A DNA stretch of 64,000 nt from assembly GCF_024323335.1 (NCBI RefSeq), contig NC_066583.1, positions 368,841,452 to 368,905,451 of the forward strand, read 5' to 3'. Below the pieces are notes generated by a model that had not been told where the DNA came from, did not search any database, and was given only the letters and a program-made list of their open reading frames with translations. Source of the DNA: Lathyrus oleraceus. Its lineage: Eukaryota > Streptophyta > Magnoliopsida > Fabales > Fabaceae. Below are positions 46,084 through 57,740 of the stretch, in pieces. The translations under genes were made by a program, and so were the position numbers. How positions within the stretch are numbered: the stretch's first letter is position 1; every line of letters begins with the position of its first letter.

Positions 46084-47540
46084 GGCAAAAGTTAGGGATT
46101 AAGCGAATGGTTACGTTATGAGTAGTTCTGAATATCATATCGTGTCGATAACCGGAAACTTCCGAAGGATAGGAAACAGTCCAATCACCTTTTTCGGAAA
46201 GCTGATCATCCGGAGGATCTTGAAGACGACCGAATCATAGCAGAATTGGAACCCGATAGAAATCCATTTCACATTGCCATTAGATTAATTTCTGTTTTTA
46301 TTTGTTGTGCAATGACCTCTTTCCAGGGATTTCTCCCTTATGTAAATACCTATTCAGAGGCCACTCAATCAATAAAATCATGTTATTCAGTACATCTCTG
46401 TGTTCATTTTCATTTTACTGTTTTGTTTGCAAAATTGACGTCCGAATTTTTTATAAACATTGCATCATGAAACATAAGAGCTTTACAGGTACGTGCTTAA
46501 TAAACATTGAAAATTGCTGTAAACTTTAAGTGCTTTGGATCGTCTATTCAGAATAGGTAAACTCGGGGCATTTCCTTAAGGTCCCCATCAAATGATCGCG
46601 GATGTTTTTCCTCAACAGTTGGAATTTGGTATCTTATCCCTGCAGAGCTGGTCCGAGCGTTGGATTCTTCAATCCCTAGTAGGCTCTCACTGCTGAACTT
46701 CCCCAAGCATTTGTTTCAGATTATATATCCCCAACAGAGTTGACAGTGTCAGACTTTATATCCCCAGCGGAGTTGACAGTGTCGGACTGTATCTTCCCAG
46801 CAGAAGCGGCTGCTCCTCAGAGTTCGATGCCAGATCAATGATCTCAACGCTAGACCCATGGTCTCTTTCCTTGAAGCAGAATCTCGGTACTGTATCGGTG
46901 TTTGCTTCCCCTGTTGAGTCGTCTCTCTCGCAGATTATGGTTGCCAGAACCACTGTCGCTTTCCTCAGCAGCAAGTTTTCAGTGTCATTCTCTCCCTAGT
47001 CAGAGCCTCGGTATTTTGTTATTTGCCAGAACACCGTGTGGCGGGTCATTTTCCCACAGAGTTCTTTGTGTTGTGCATCTCCAACAGCCTTGCCAGGGTC
47101 CAAAAGATGGTGATCATTTCCCCAGCAGAATTCCTTGCCTCAGCTTGGCGTTCTCTCTAATCAAGCATTTCGCATCCCTGCACGTAGAATCATATTGCAT
47201 TGCATCCTCCCGAATTGCGTAGCATTTCCATTTTCATGGAGCATTACGCCATTGAAAAATTCAAACATATGCATGTAAAGCATAAGGCATTCTCGGTATC
47301 CCAAGTGACAAGCCAGAAGTTGTTTCTAGTACTCAGACTGAAGATTGTTCATGACTTATCTTTATTATTCCCAGCAGGGGTTGTTGGCCCACGCGCCGCC
47401 TCAATTATCATTTTCCTTATTTCTGCCGATGCTGACAGGCATGAAAGTTTCCGGTATTCAGACTGAAGTGGCATTCAGGCCAGTTTTCCGATGTTCAGAT
47501 CGAAGAAGTTTCCGATGTTCAGGTCGACGCAACTTGTGGC
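46084..47540 (+). other. Host 3' UTR, first part
   Basis: No conserved coding is seen. Near 46725-46800 there are repeated TCCCCAGCGGAGTTGACAGT units (about 36 bp, two clear copies plus partial ones), whose TCCCCARCRGAGT core is complementary to Ogre-type PBS sequence. From about 47455 the CATTCAGGCCAGTTTTCC repeat block starts and is cut by solo LTR 3. Several 60-110 codon open frames are present without support. Confidence 0.7.
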
Positions 47541-47866
47541 TGTCGCAATGCGAAAAACAACCGGCGGGAAAAACACAGAGCTGCCACCGTGTGTATTTAT
47601 CCCAAAGGAGGGAAAGGAAACGCTCGAAGTAAACCTGAAAAAAGGGAAAGGAATGGTCTTACGACCAGAGATTGCAAGGTACGGGAGTCGGTTACGCAAG
47701 GGGAAGGTATTAGTACCCCTCACATCCGTCGTACTCGACGGGATCCACGCTCAAAAGAATAGAATAAGGTTTCTAATAAACTGCTCAAAGAATGCACACA
47801 CGGGAATAATAAAACAGGGGAAAGAAGATGGAGAAAGCGGACTCGGCAGGATGTCGCATCCTAGGC

Positions 47867-48306
47867 CTACGTAGTTTGTCAGAAACAAACATCAGAGTCG
47901 ACGTAGTTCGGGGAAATGGGGAACATGCTCGCTAGGAAATCGCATCCTATGCATACGTATCTTCTCTAACCAGAGTAAGAATCAGAGCACTCGTAGCTCG
48001 GCTAACGCACGCCGAAACAAAACACTGAACAGAGATGCTGAGACGTCGAAACAAACACACCAAGGAAACGGAATGCCAATAGATGGACTGACATCCGACT
48101 CCGAACAAACAAACGCAAACAGGAAACAGAAAGCCAATAAATGGTCTTACATCTAACTCCTCAAACAAACAGGAAACAAAACAGAAAAGGGTGCACATCC
48201 ACACAACAAAAACAAAAGGGTGAAAAAAGAAAAAGGGCGCCCGGAGAGATCTCGCTCAATCTCCTGCCTACGTATCTCATCTGGTATGAGAATCAGGGCG
48301 ACGTAG
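47867..48306 (-). repeat. Three stem-loop modules in solo LTR 3
   Basis: Modules lie at 47867-47906 (inner GTTTGT/ACAAAC), 47952-47996 (inner CTTCTCT region, partly decayed, outer stem damaged to ATACG) and 48268-48306 (inner TCTCAT/ATGAGA). Order and inner stems match solo LTR 1. Confidence 0.78.
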
Positions 48307-51166
48307 TTCCCCTTAACAGGGGAGAAACTCTCTCCTAATCAGAGACAAGGGAGATAACGAACTAATAGGGAGACTACGGCTCGAGCCTAAAAGTTATCAT
48401 GCAAACGATCCCTAAGTTGAGGTCTCTAATCAGAACCTAACTCACACAGGAAGCAAGCTAGCTCAAACAGCAAATAAACATCATCACAAGTAAACAAGCA
48501 TCACACTCTATATGCAAACAAGTGGCTCAGACAAATGGTTGGGCTTTAGTCAAGAGGGGTCATATCAACCTCGACAAACAAGCCAAAACTGTAGGGGTGT
48601 GCTGAAGCTCTTAACCACTAACATTGAGAGTTAGGGTGAAGCTGATGAAAGATGGAAATGAGGATAAGACCTCATGCTCTTAACCCTGGCCTGGGTGAGC
48701 TTATGACAAAAGAAAGTGTGGGGATCCAGAATGAGGGACCCTATTCCACTTGACTGACTTTATACAAGATCTTGGGTGTTTATTCAAAAGCATCAGCACG
48801 TAGTGCGAGCATAATGAAAGACTCAACTGAATAACAGGGGACTGGCTACTAGTCCCTTCTATCTGTCAATTGCCTCTTCACTTAGGAGGACTTAACAACT
48901 AACATGCCTCAACAAGGAGGTCTTTAGCACAAATGTAAACAATCACAAACATTGCCTCATAAGAAGGACTTCTGCCAAATGCCTGCCAAAAAGGCGACAG
49001 GACTTGCAGACTATATGGAGTAAGAGGGCTAAGCTACCTCAGTGGTGTATCAACCACACTCCAAAGCAAAGGCTAAGCAAGAGCTAAAAGCAACTAATGT
49101 ACCTGTACAAAAGTCAAACAGTTAATATTGTATTCAGAAAACCAAACAGACAACAGTGGAATCATCCAACAATTATACACAATGCAAGTCTCAAATGCAA
49201 GCACTCAAGTGAGTTCATCACATCAAGGGACCTACAACACAACAAGAGTTAGTAATCGAAGCAAATGGCATCTCAAATGATGAGGCCACACCAATCATTA
49301 GTGCTAAATACCTGAAACACAAACACAATTGGTGAGTACAAACCACTAGTACAAAGACTAGGGTCAAAGGCAAGTCAAATAACCAAAACAGAAGTCAACA
49401 TTTCATATGAAGCACATTCAATCAAACAAGAAGAAAGCCTCAAAAGGAACAAAGCCAAATCATTAAGCAAAACCATCAATTAATCAAGATAAGGCAAAGG
49501 CAAACAATGTGATCACATTTGGATATCAAGAATAGAAAATCCACATTAAAACAGAAATGAATCCAATGATCATGAAATTTTTTATGTGCACTTAACATGT
49601 TATGGACAAGCATCATACCAAAAATTAAGTCCAGGAGCAAACAAACGGCATATGAATGAAAATGCACAAGTATAAGGTCAAGAATGTGACACCAAATGTT
49701 GCAACATATGCTCATGTGTCTAAAACAGTGGGATTAAATGGTAAAAATGCCAAACTAAAGCCAAAAAATCACATCATATGTTGGGATTGAGCATGTCAAA
49801 TTTCAAGTCAATTGGATTAAACATGAGCATTTTACAATCAAATGAATGCAACATATCAATATGGCATCATGTTCAAACAATCAAGCACAATTAAAAATTC
49901 AGCAGCACAAAAATCATGAAAATCACATCAAAAAATAAAAGACATCAATACAAGCATATGGAAAAAAGTTTGGATCAAATTGGACAATTTTTCTATTTTT
50001 TGTGATTTTTGGAAGTTGCATGAAAATAATAGGAAACAATATGCAAAATAATATGGAAAACAAAAAAATGTGAATGAAATGGAAAATGCATGGAGCCAGA
50101 ATTGAACTCAGGAAACAAAGATCAAAAGAAGCGCTTCACAAAATAAAATCACAAATGCATAATGCCAAGGATCAAACTGAGGTAAGGCAGGGTTAAATGG
50201 TGCGCTCAATGGAAAACAAATGGAAATCAGAAAATGCAAATGCTAGGATCGAACACAGGTTCATCAGGTCACAAGCGAAAAGGCAATTAAACTTCAGAAA
50301 CAGCCAAGCCAGGTATCGAACTCGCTCAACTAAGGTCCAAGGGCGCTAATCAAAACGCCGCGTTTTAATCATAGGGAGAAAACAGATGGAAAATAGAAAA
50401 CGCACGTGGCAAGGTTCGAACCCGCGCTTCAAATGTTCACAGCGCTTGAACCAGCGAAACGCTGCGTTTGGAAACAAACCCTAGCGCCATTTGCAGAGGC
50501 GGTGGACGGTGGTTTCCACCGTCTTCCCCGATTGGACCGGCGGAGCAACATGAACAAATTTCCCAGAATTTGACGTGCTATACATGGATAGAAAGGTCTT
50601 GTTACCAGGAGTAAGAATATCACAATTATAAGTCCTGATTCCTTCTATATTTTACAGATTGAACGAAAGAAGTTTCAACATCCAAACTTGAAATCCACAT
50701 ATCTTACTCAATACCTATCCATTTTTGATTCTAAAACCATCAGCATCATCAGCAGTGAAAGATCTATCTAATCATGTACAGAAAATGGAGAAAAGAGGTG
50801 ATCAAATTCCAACCTTCTTGGAGTGCAATGAGATGAACTCGTGGTTTCAAGGCTTCTCCTGCTCCAGATCTTCTTCCTCAATCCTCTATTGAAGCTTTTT
50901 ACACGAATTGGCAACTGAAACGACCTGAATCAAGCTCAATTTGAAGCTTCCATGAATGTATCCAAGCTCTTGGCATGCACGAATTTGAACTGAATTCCAC
51001 CAAATACACGTTGAATCTTGCTCAGTAGCACTCCATGATCATGATTATGCAAGGAAAATCAAGGTTTATGTGAAGAATTTTTGGTTTTGAAGAGAGAAAA
51101 TTGAGAGGGAAATGAGATTTCTAGATCTGAAATTGTGATTCTCATCCAATTCAGTTATGATTAGGC

Positions 51167-51174
51167 TTTTATAT
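51167..51174 (-). promoter_or_regulatory. TATA-like box of solo LTR 3
   Basis: TATAAAAG on the minus strand lies about 1 kb from the sense start of the LTR, like the boxes in the sibling LTRs. Confidence 0.45.
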
Positions 51175-52160
51175 CATATGTTAATGATGCTGTAATCATA
51201 ATTAAGCAATGGCTAATGAAAAATTAATGAGAAATGAGGTGTATGACCAAAAATGCAAATGTGAGGTGGCATGAGCAATGTGCACGTGAACAGTGTCATG
51301 CAAGCTTCATAATCACTCAAAATCATCCACTGAACAACATGGAATTGGAATTAGACTCATGTGATCAACCAAATTTGAATTATGCATTTTCCCTCCAAAA
51401 TGTCCATGCATGGACACTTGATCATGTAAGCTTCTTTCATGCAAGGCAATGGATGATTTGAAAAATATTGGTCATGACAAGCATTTTGCAAAAAGAGTGG
51501 CTCAATTTGGAGTTTTGGATCAAAAGTTATGGCACTTTGAAGTTCCATGTACACATTATGATCCTTTGCTCATAACTTCTCAACCATTCATCAGATGCTC
51601 ATGATCTTGGACTTTTTGAAAAGAGGAGAGAAAGATCTTCAACTTTCATGTTCACCAAAAATCCATTTGAAGCTTATTTGATGTTGGAAAATCAAGTTGA
51701 ATGTGAACCAAAAACTTGCCATTTTCGGAAACTTTGAATTACAGGTCACTTTCCATTTTTGGAAACTTTTGATTTGACTTCAAAATCTTCAAGATAGATG
51801 TTTGACATGATGAATAGGCCTCTTTTGAGCATGAATGAAGTGTCTCAACTCATTTCCCCACCTCAAAGCCCTCAGTTGATTGCACAGTTGACTTTTATGG
51901 CCCTCAGACGACCTGGAAATGCACTGATGAATCTGGGCCTCTACCACTTGGTAAAGTTGCTTCAAAATGAACCTTGGCTCATATAAGCTCTTTAGAATAA
52001 TCATGCGGCCTTCATCTCAAGGAAAGGACTTGCTCTTTTGCACTGAGGATTCTCTTGATGCCAAATCTTACCGATATGATGTAATGCAATATGGAATGAT
52101 AAATGACCTAAAAAATGAAATGAATGCATGAAGGGGTGAGGGAAAATTTGAGGTGCTACA

Positions 52161-52818
52161 GTGGCATTCAGGCCAAGTTTCCAGTATTCAGACCGAAGTG
52201 GCAATCATGCTAGTTTTCCGATGTTCAGATCGAAGAAGTTTCCGACATTCAGGTCGATGCAACTTGTGGCATTCAGGCCAGTTTTCCGGTATTCAGACCG
52301 AAGTGGCACTCAGGCCAGTTTCCCGATGTTCAGACCGATGTTTGATAATCTAATATCTTCCGATGTTCAGATCGAAGAAGTTTCTGACATTTAGGTCGAT
52401 GCAACTTGTGGCATTCAGGTCAGTTTTCCGATATTCAGCCCGAAGTGGCATTCAAGCCAGTTTCCTGGTGTTCAGACCGATGTTTGATAATCAAGTATCG
52501 TCCGATGCTCAGATCGAAGTCATTTCCAGTATTCAGATTGATGAGCGGCATTCAGGCCATGGTTATTTCTGTGTTACCATTTATTTTGGTATTCAGGCTA
52601 ACATTCCTTGTTTCCATGTTCAGACTGACTCTCACCGTACCAGACAGATTCTTTTTCAAGACCACCTCTTTTTCGATTCTGACAGGCATTGTTACTTAAT
52701 TTTTTCACTTCAGTGTAAATTTTCAGGCTTTTATCGTATTCAATCACTTGTTACCTCGAAAGTGCGAAAGTCGTGGCTATCTTCCTTTCGGGTTTCTAGT
52801 TGATTGAATAAGGGCAGC
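52161..52818 (+). other. Host 3' UTR, second part, with tandem repeats and PPT
   Basis: The block continues the repeat seen before solo LTR 3. CCGATGTTCAGATCGAAGAA recurs at 52218 and 52360 (period about 142 bp), built from shorter TTCAGACCGAAGTGGCA-like units; a partial third unit follows to about 52570. Unique sequence then leads to the polypurine tract ATAAGGGCAGC at 52808-52818, just before the 3' LTR. Confidence 0.8.
52808..52818 (+). other. Polypurine tract of the host element
   Basis: ATAAGGGCAGC immediately precedes the LTR start TGTAATACCCC. The young element has AATAGGGGCAGC in the same place. Confidence 0.8.
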
Positions 52819-54227
52819 TGTAATACCCCAAAATTTACCCTTCATTTTTCGTGGAAGCATGGGATTATGTTTTACACTTCATTAGCATCATATTAGGTCA
52901 TACTCATTGCATACTGCATTAGTGACATGGAGATCAGGTTTTGATCGATCACTCCTTAACAGAAGGAACCCGCACAAAACAGGATTAAGAATTGGACTTC
53001 ATTCTCTAAGTACACAAGTCTCAAGGGTCTCAAGGGGTCCAGGTATCTTACTATGGTCCTCAGTTCATCAGTGAAGGATTCAAAGCTATCAGAGTGTTCA
53101 TCTGGATTTAATCAGAAATTAGGGTTTCATGGCTACCTGCAACAGGCAATGTTTGGTTGGAAGTAGAGGATCTCATCCATGCCATGATTAGAGAGGCATC
53201 TTGGCCTAGGAAGATTCACAATTATCTCAGAAAGATCCATTCGCAATCAGTGCAATCAGTTCCCGATCATTTTTGCCCTAAAACTAGGGTTTGGTATAAA
53301 ATCAGTTTATTTCTGATTCTTTGGGTGAAACTCTTTTCCATGGCCCTCCATATGTCCACAAGGGTCTACATACAAAGAATCAGCTCTTTATTTGAGCTAG
53401 AAGTGCTTCAATTGATCAATGGAATCGGGAATTAGACAGTTTTGGAAAAGTCAACTGTGGGGCCAGAAAAGTCAACTCCTGACATTTTGAGAGTGGAATC
53501 CCAAAATCCATGCCTAGGGGATCCTACATATGAAATTTGATCAAGGTTAGATCATGGATTCATCATTTAATCAGGAATTGGAAAAGTTACTTAATTTGGA
53601 AATGGTTGACTTTCCATTTAAGACAAGTTTTCATGATCGTTGCACTCACTTTAAGCCCATTTTTAATCAAGATAAAAGCCCCATTTGAAACTTTCTCCAA
53701 CATTAAAGTTGTTCCTCTTGTTCCAAGCTTTCTAGAGATATAAAGTTTTCTCCATTTGGATTAGAATTGAGAAAGTTATGCTTAGTCAAACTGAGACATT
53801 TATTTAGGACACTTAGAAAAATTTCTAAGTCCAAAATCTTCAAAATTTGTCAAGACTTCTTGGCCAGTTTTCTTGCACTTCAAGGCATTATTTGAAAATA
53901 CTTTCTTCATAACAATTGTACCTTTCCATGCCTCTTTCACATCCTTTTGGAATCATCTCATTTGGATCCATGGTTTGAGAGATACATTCATTTAAAGTGG
54001 GCACCATGACTTGATTTTCTAGGCAGATTTTGGGCCTGGCTGGCCCAATCAGATTTTCTAAGCATGCTGCACAAACCAGTCACGTTTTTTTACCTCTTCT
54101 GGCCATGCATTGGACATCCATTCACTAAAGTTTGGCCCAAAATAACAACATTGTACACCTCACTTCACACTTTTATTCTTATGGATAAATCACTTATTAA
54201 AAAGCCCATGAGAACACCTAATCCACC

Positions 54228-54236
54228 CTATTTAAG
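54228..54236 (+). promoter_or_regulatory. TATA-like box and telo-box in host 3' LTR
   Basis: CTATTTAAG is followed 9 nt later by ACCCTAACCCTAAA. TATA plus telo-box near the start site is common in plant promoters. It would mark the U3/R border about 1.4 kb into the LTR, as in the young element. Confidence 0.45.
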
Positions 54237-54699
54237 AAGCTGAAACCCTAACCCTAAAGGAGCATTGGAATTTCGTGGAAAGGAGGAAAAGCTTCATCAC
54301 ATATCAGATTCCATTCCACTTCTATTTTCCATTAGGTAATCATCTCTTCCATGGCCATGTTTTGATATATCTACGCTTGCTTACCATGTTCATCACCATT
54401 AATCCTTCCATTTTTATATTTCGTTTTCTTATTTAAAATATTTTCTTCGTCCATAAAATTACCCAAAAATATATTTCACTTTTCTTAATGTTTTATTTAA
54501 TTTTATTTAATTTTTATTTTTGTATTTTTTTAATATTAATATTTTATTTTAATTATTTATTCTAAATGGTCCATTTTAACACACTTTTTTTATTGATTTT
54601 ATTTTTATAACTTAAAATTATTGTTAGCATTTGATTTTTGGGATGAAGGTTGACCACTGTCTCATGGTCAACCTGACATTTTCTTGGATGTTTATTTCA

Positions 54700-55080
54700 C
54701 ATTTTCTATTTATTTTGGATTTATTTTTGACCTAGTTTGGTTGGTTGACTTTTAGTTTGACTTCTATTTTATTTTAATTAATTCACATACCAATTTTCAT
54801 TATTTTAAAAATATTTTTGGGGGACGATGATTTCTTGACCCCGCCTTATGTAGTTTAATTTTTCATAATATTCTTGATTAATTTACTATTTATTCTTGAT
54901 TTATTTCTAACCTAGTCTTATTAATTGACTTTTGGTTTGACCTATGTTTTGTTTTAATTAATTCACGGGCCAATTTTCATTATTTTTAAAATCTTTTTGG
55001 GGGATGATGATGTCCTGACCCCACCTTATTTATTTTAATTTTTCATAATTTTCTTGATTAATTTGCTATTTATGTGTTAT
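54700..55080 (+). repeat. 180-bp tandem duplication in host LTR
   Basis: TTGACTTTTAGTTTGACTTC at about 54745 recurs as TTGACTTTTGGTTTGACCTA exactly 180 bases later. Both are followed by TTTTAATTAATTCAC, CCAATTTTCATTATTTT and a GGGGGAYGATGAT motif. The stretch is very AT-rich. Confidence 0.85.
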
Positions 55081-56193
55081 TTTTTAAGTTGACTTGAATT
55101 TTCGATGTTTGACTTAGGGATTGCTTATGGCAATTGAAGAGATCTTTTGATCCTCCCTCGTTCATCTCATATGCAATGTATTAGAGGCCTTTTACCTTGA
55201 TTTTATTTGGCCCTTAACTCATTTCCTGATTAAATTATTCAGTGGACCCTTCGTGTGTATATTTTCATCTGTTTGATTCATTTGTTATCTTTTATACTTG
55301 TTTCTCTCATTCATGCTTTCTATTGCTTGATTATTTAACATGTTCATACTCCCATGCATTATTTAAATGCTCCATTATTTGATTCTTTGGTTTGATTATA
55401 TATTGTTTATTTATCCGATCTGATTGATAACTGTTGCCTACTTGTATGATGTATGAGGCATATATTCTTATTGTTTGTTTGCCATGAACAATCCCCATTC
55501 ATAACAAATGTACCCCTCTCCCATAAAGTGTATAATATTTATTTCTTTATTTCTTTATTCTCCTGTTAATACAAGAATTAAAACGAACATCCAATAACCA
55601 TTTCAAAATAAGATCAAAAGCTCGATCCAACGTCGAGTAATCATTTTCAAAACTTAACAGAACCAGCATGCATTCATCCATCCTCTTGTAAGTCGATTGC
55701 CTCAGGCATCACCATCTACCTGTAAGTCGATTGCCTCCGGCATCGCCATCTACCTGTAAGTCGGTTGCCTTCGGTATCGCCATCTACCCTTATCCGTAAC
55801 TCCTCTCCGCACTCCATCCGTTGACTCTTGTTCCGTTTAGGTAGCACCCATTAGGTAGAACCCTTTGTATGATAACATAGGTAGAATTCCCCTATTCTTT
55901 GCATGCTAACATTAGGTAGATGTTCCCCTTTGTAAATCCTAACACATAGGTTCATATTGCATGACAACTCTAGAGCAGAGCTTCCCCACTTTTAGACCTT
56001 CCGTGCGTCTCCGATCTTGTGGCATGTCAGTCCGTTCTATTGCAAAGAGGTAACTGCCTAAGACTCGATTCAGCAAGCTGCGACACCTACTACTAGGACA
56101 TTGAACACACTGCCCACCCTCCTTTGACACAGCTGGTGTCCTCTTTTGTAAGTCCATGTTCAGATGGAAATCCTTAACCCCTAGTTAGCCAAA

Positions 56194-56537
56194 CTACGAC
56201 AACTCTGATTTTCATGTTCAGATGAGATACGTAGGCACGAGACGCAATGTCTTGCCGAGTTTGACCGACGACTAACAACTAATCCTTGCTTGCTTTCGCC
56301 CTTGTTGCGATTCTTTTCTCTCGCCCTCGTTGCGATCGAGACCGTCCCTTTCCCTTGCCCTAGTTGCAATCGAGACCCTTGTTCCCGTAGTTAGCTGAGC
56401 TACGTTTTGCTCTGAGTCTCATTCCAGATGAGATACGTAGGCATAAGACGCGACGTCTTACCGAGCACACTTCTCTTTAACCTATAGGTAGCCGAGCTAC
56501 GAAGACTCTGATTTTCATACTCAGATGAGATATGTAG
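56194..56537 (+). repeat. Three stem-loop modules in host 3' LTR
   Basis: The modules are at 56194-56234, 56400-56440 and 56497-56537. In the first and third the inner stem has C to T changes giving TTTCAT opposite ATGAGA; in the third the outer CGTAG is TGTAG. These changes keep G-T wobble pairs in RNA. Confidence 0.8.
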
Positions 56538-56882
56538 GCAGTGGATGCGACATCCTTGCGAGTCATTTTCTTTTAACCTTCCTTTTAGTAAATAGTACTT
56601 TAGATATACCTACACCCTTTAGACTAGAAGAACACTTATGAAAAGGGCTCCCTAGAAGTACCTAGGATGTTTTGGGTGCTTAAAACCTTCCCATTGCATA
56701 ACCAACCCCCTTACCCAGATCTCTGACATTTTTACTAGTTTTTGATTCGATAAAACTTTTAGGTTTTTGTTCGCTTTCTAACCATTCCTTTGGATAAATA
56801 GAAGTGCGGTGGCGACTCGACTTGTATGGTTTACCTTGGATTTAGTCAATATATCTAATGGTAACGAATACCCCGCTACACC

Positions 56883-57740
56883 TTCCCACCTTCCTTTGGA
56901 AAGCAATACATTCTGGTTGCGGTTGACTATGTGTCAAAATGGGTGGAAGCAATTGCACTGCCCACGAATGATGCAAAGGTGGTAATCAATTTCCTCAAAA
57001 ATTGTATCTTCGCACGGTTTGGGGTACCAAGAGCACTGATTAGTGACGAAGGTACCCACTTCCTAAATAAATTGATGGAAAACCTACTGCGGAAATGCAA
57101 TATCAAGCATAGAATCGCCACCCCATACCACCCCTAGACCAGTGGACAGGTTGAGGTATCCAATCGGCAGATCAAGCAAATCCTAGAGAAAAATGTCAGT
57201 GCCTCAAGAAAGGATTGGTCAGTCAAGCTCGATGATGCACTTTGGGCATACCGAACAGCGTTCGAAACACCAATAGGTATGTCCCCGTATCAGTTGGTCT
57301 ATGGTAAAGCTTGTCACGTACCACTCGAACTTAAGCATAGGGCATTTTGGGCTACCAAATTCCTCAACTATGATCTTGCCAAAGCGGGTAAATCTCGAAT
57401 CCTCCAATTACAAGAGCTGGAAGAGTTCAGGAATCAAGCGTATGAGAATGCCAAGATATACAAAGAGCAAACCAAAACCTGGCATGACAGGCGCATTCAG
57501 AAGAAAGACCTTCAGGAGGGACAATTGGTGTAATTATATAACTTAAGGTTGAAACTATTCCCAAGGAAACTGAGGTCCCGATGGTCGGGACCCTTTGAGA
57601 TACAAAAGGTATTTGCGCATGGAGCCGTTGAACTAAGAAATCCAACGAACAGAGAGACGTTCAAGGTGAATGGGCAGAGAGTGAAACCTTACATACAAGA
57701 CCAGGAGGGTGGTTCTATAGAAAAAATTCGTCTCACCTAA
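56883..57740 (+). pseudogene. int: Athila integrase, N-terminally cut, with stops
   Basis: Reading starts [20 protein letters not shown], the part just after the first catalytic Asp of Athila integrases, which is lost to the left of the Ogre insertion. The second Asp is in SDEGTHF (near 57045) and the Glu in GQVEVSNRQ (near 57150). [21 protein letters not shown], the usual C-terminal part of the core, is near 57247. The chromatin-side domain has [23 protein letters not shown] at 57135 replaces the conserved Gln of YHPQTSGQ, and a TAA lies at 57531. One frame otherwise runs to 57740. Confidence 0.9.

Larger units (their letters stand above)
47541..52160 (-). mobile_element. Solo LTR of an Ogre-like element (solo LTR 3)
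   Basis: It runs from TGTCGCAATGCG to GAGGTGCTACA and is flanked by GTGGC (47536-47540, 52161-52165). The sense strand is minus. It has no PBS, PPT or coding. It is closest to solo LTR 1 in the ends and the three stem-loop modules, so both probably come from one family. TATA-like sequence TATAAAAG (minus) lies at 51167-51174. It inserted into a tandem repeat of the host 3' UTR, which resumes on the far side. Confidence 0.93.
1..56880 (+). mobile_element. Old, degenerate Ogre-like Ty3/gypsy element (host of the nest); left end outside window
   Basis: The order is 5' LTR (cut by the window start), PBS, leader, ORF1, gag, protease, intron, RT, RNase H, archaeal-type RNase H, integrase, 3' UTR with repeats, PPT and 3' LTR, all on the plus strand. 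This order, the extra ORF1, the pro/RT intron and the two RNase H domains are those known for Ogre in the Tat lineage. The element is split by four antisense insertions, each with a 5-bp target duplication; reading frame or sequence resumes exactly across each. Coding parts carry many in-frame stops and at least three frameshifts, so it cannot act on its own. By eye the two LTRs differ at about 12 of 360 aligned bases (61-420 against the 3' copy), suggesting insertion on the order of a million years ago. It lies in an Athila integrase gene. Confidence 0.9.
52819..56880 (+). mobile_element. 3' LTR of the old Ogre-like element
   Basis: A full-length LTR of 4062 bp, from TGTAATACCCC to CGCTACA, preceded by the PPT and followed by Athila integrase sequence. 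Its last 1.78 kb matches 7-1783. It contains a TATA-like CTATTTAAG (54228-54236) followed by a telo-box-like AAACCCTAACCCTAAA, a 180-bp tandem duplication, the 34-bp triple repeat and three stem-loop modules (56194-56537). No genes are seen; open frames are shadows. Confidence 0.95.

Noticed and set aside
54243..54258. Telomere-like AAACCCTAACCCTAAA
   Set aside because: Only two units, next to a TATA-like box; better read as a telo-box promoter element than telomeric DNA.
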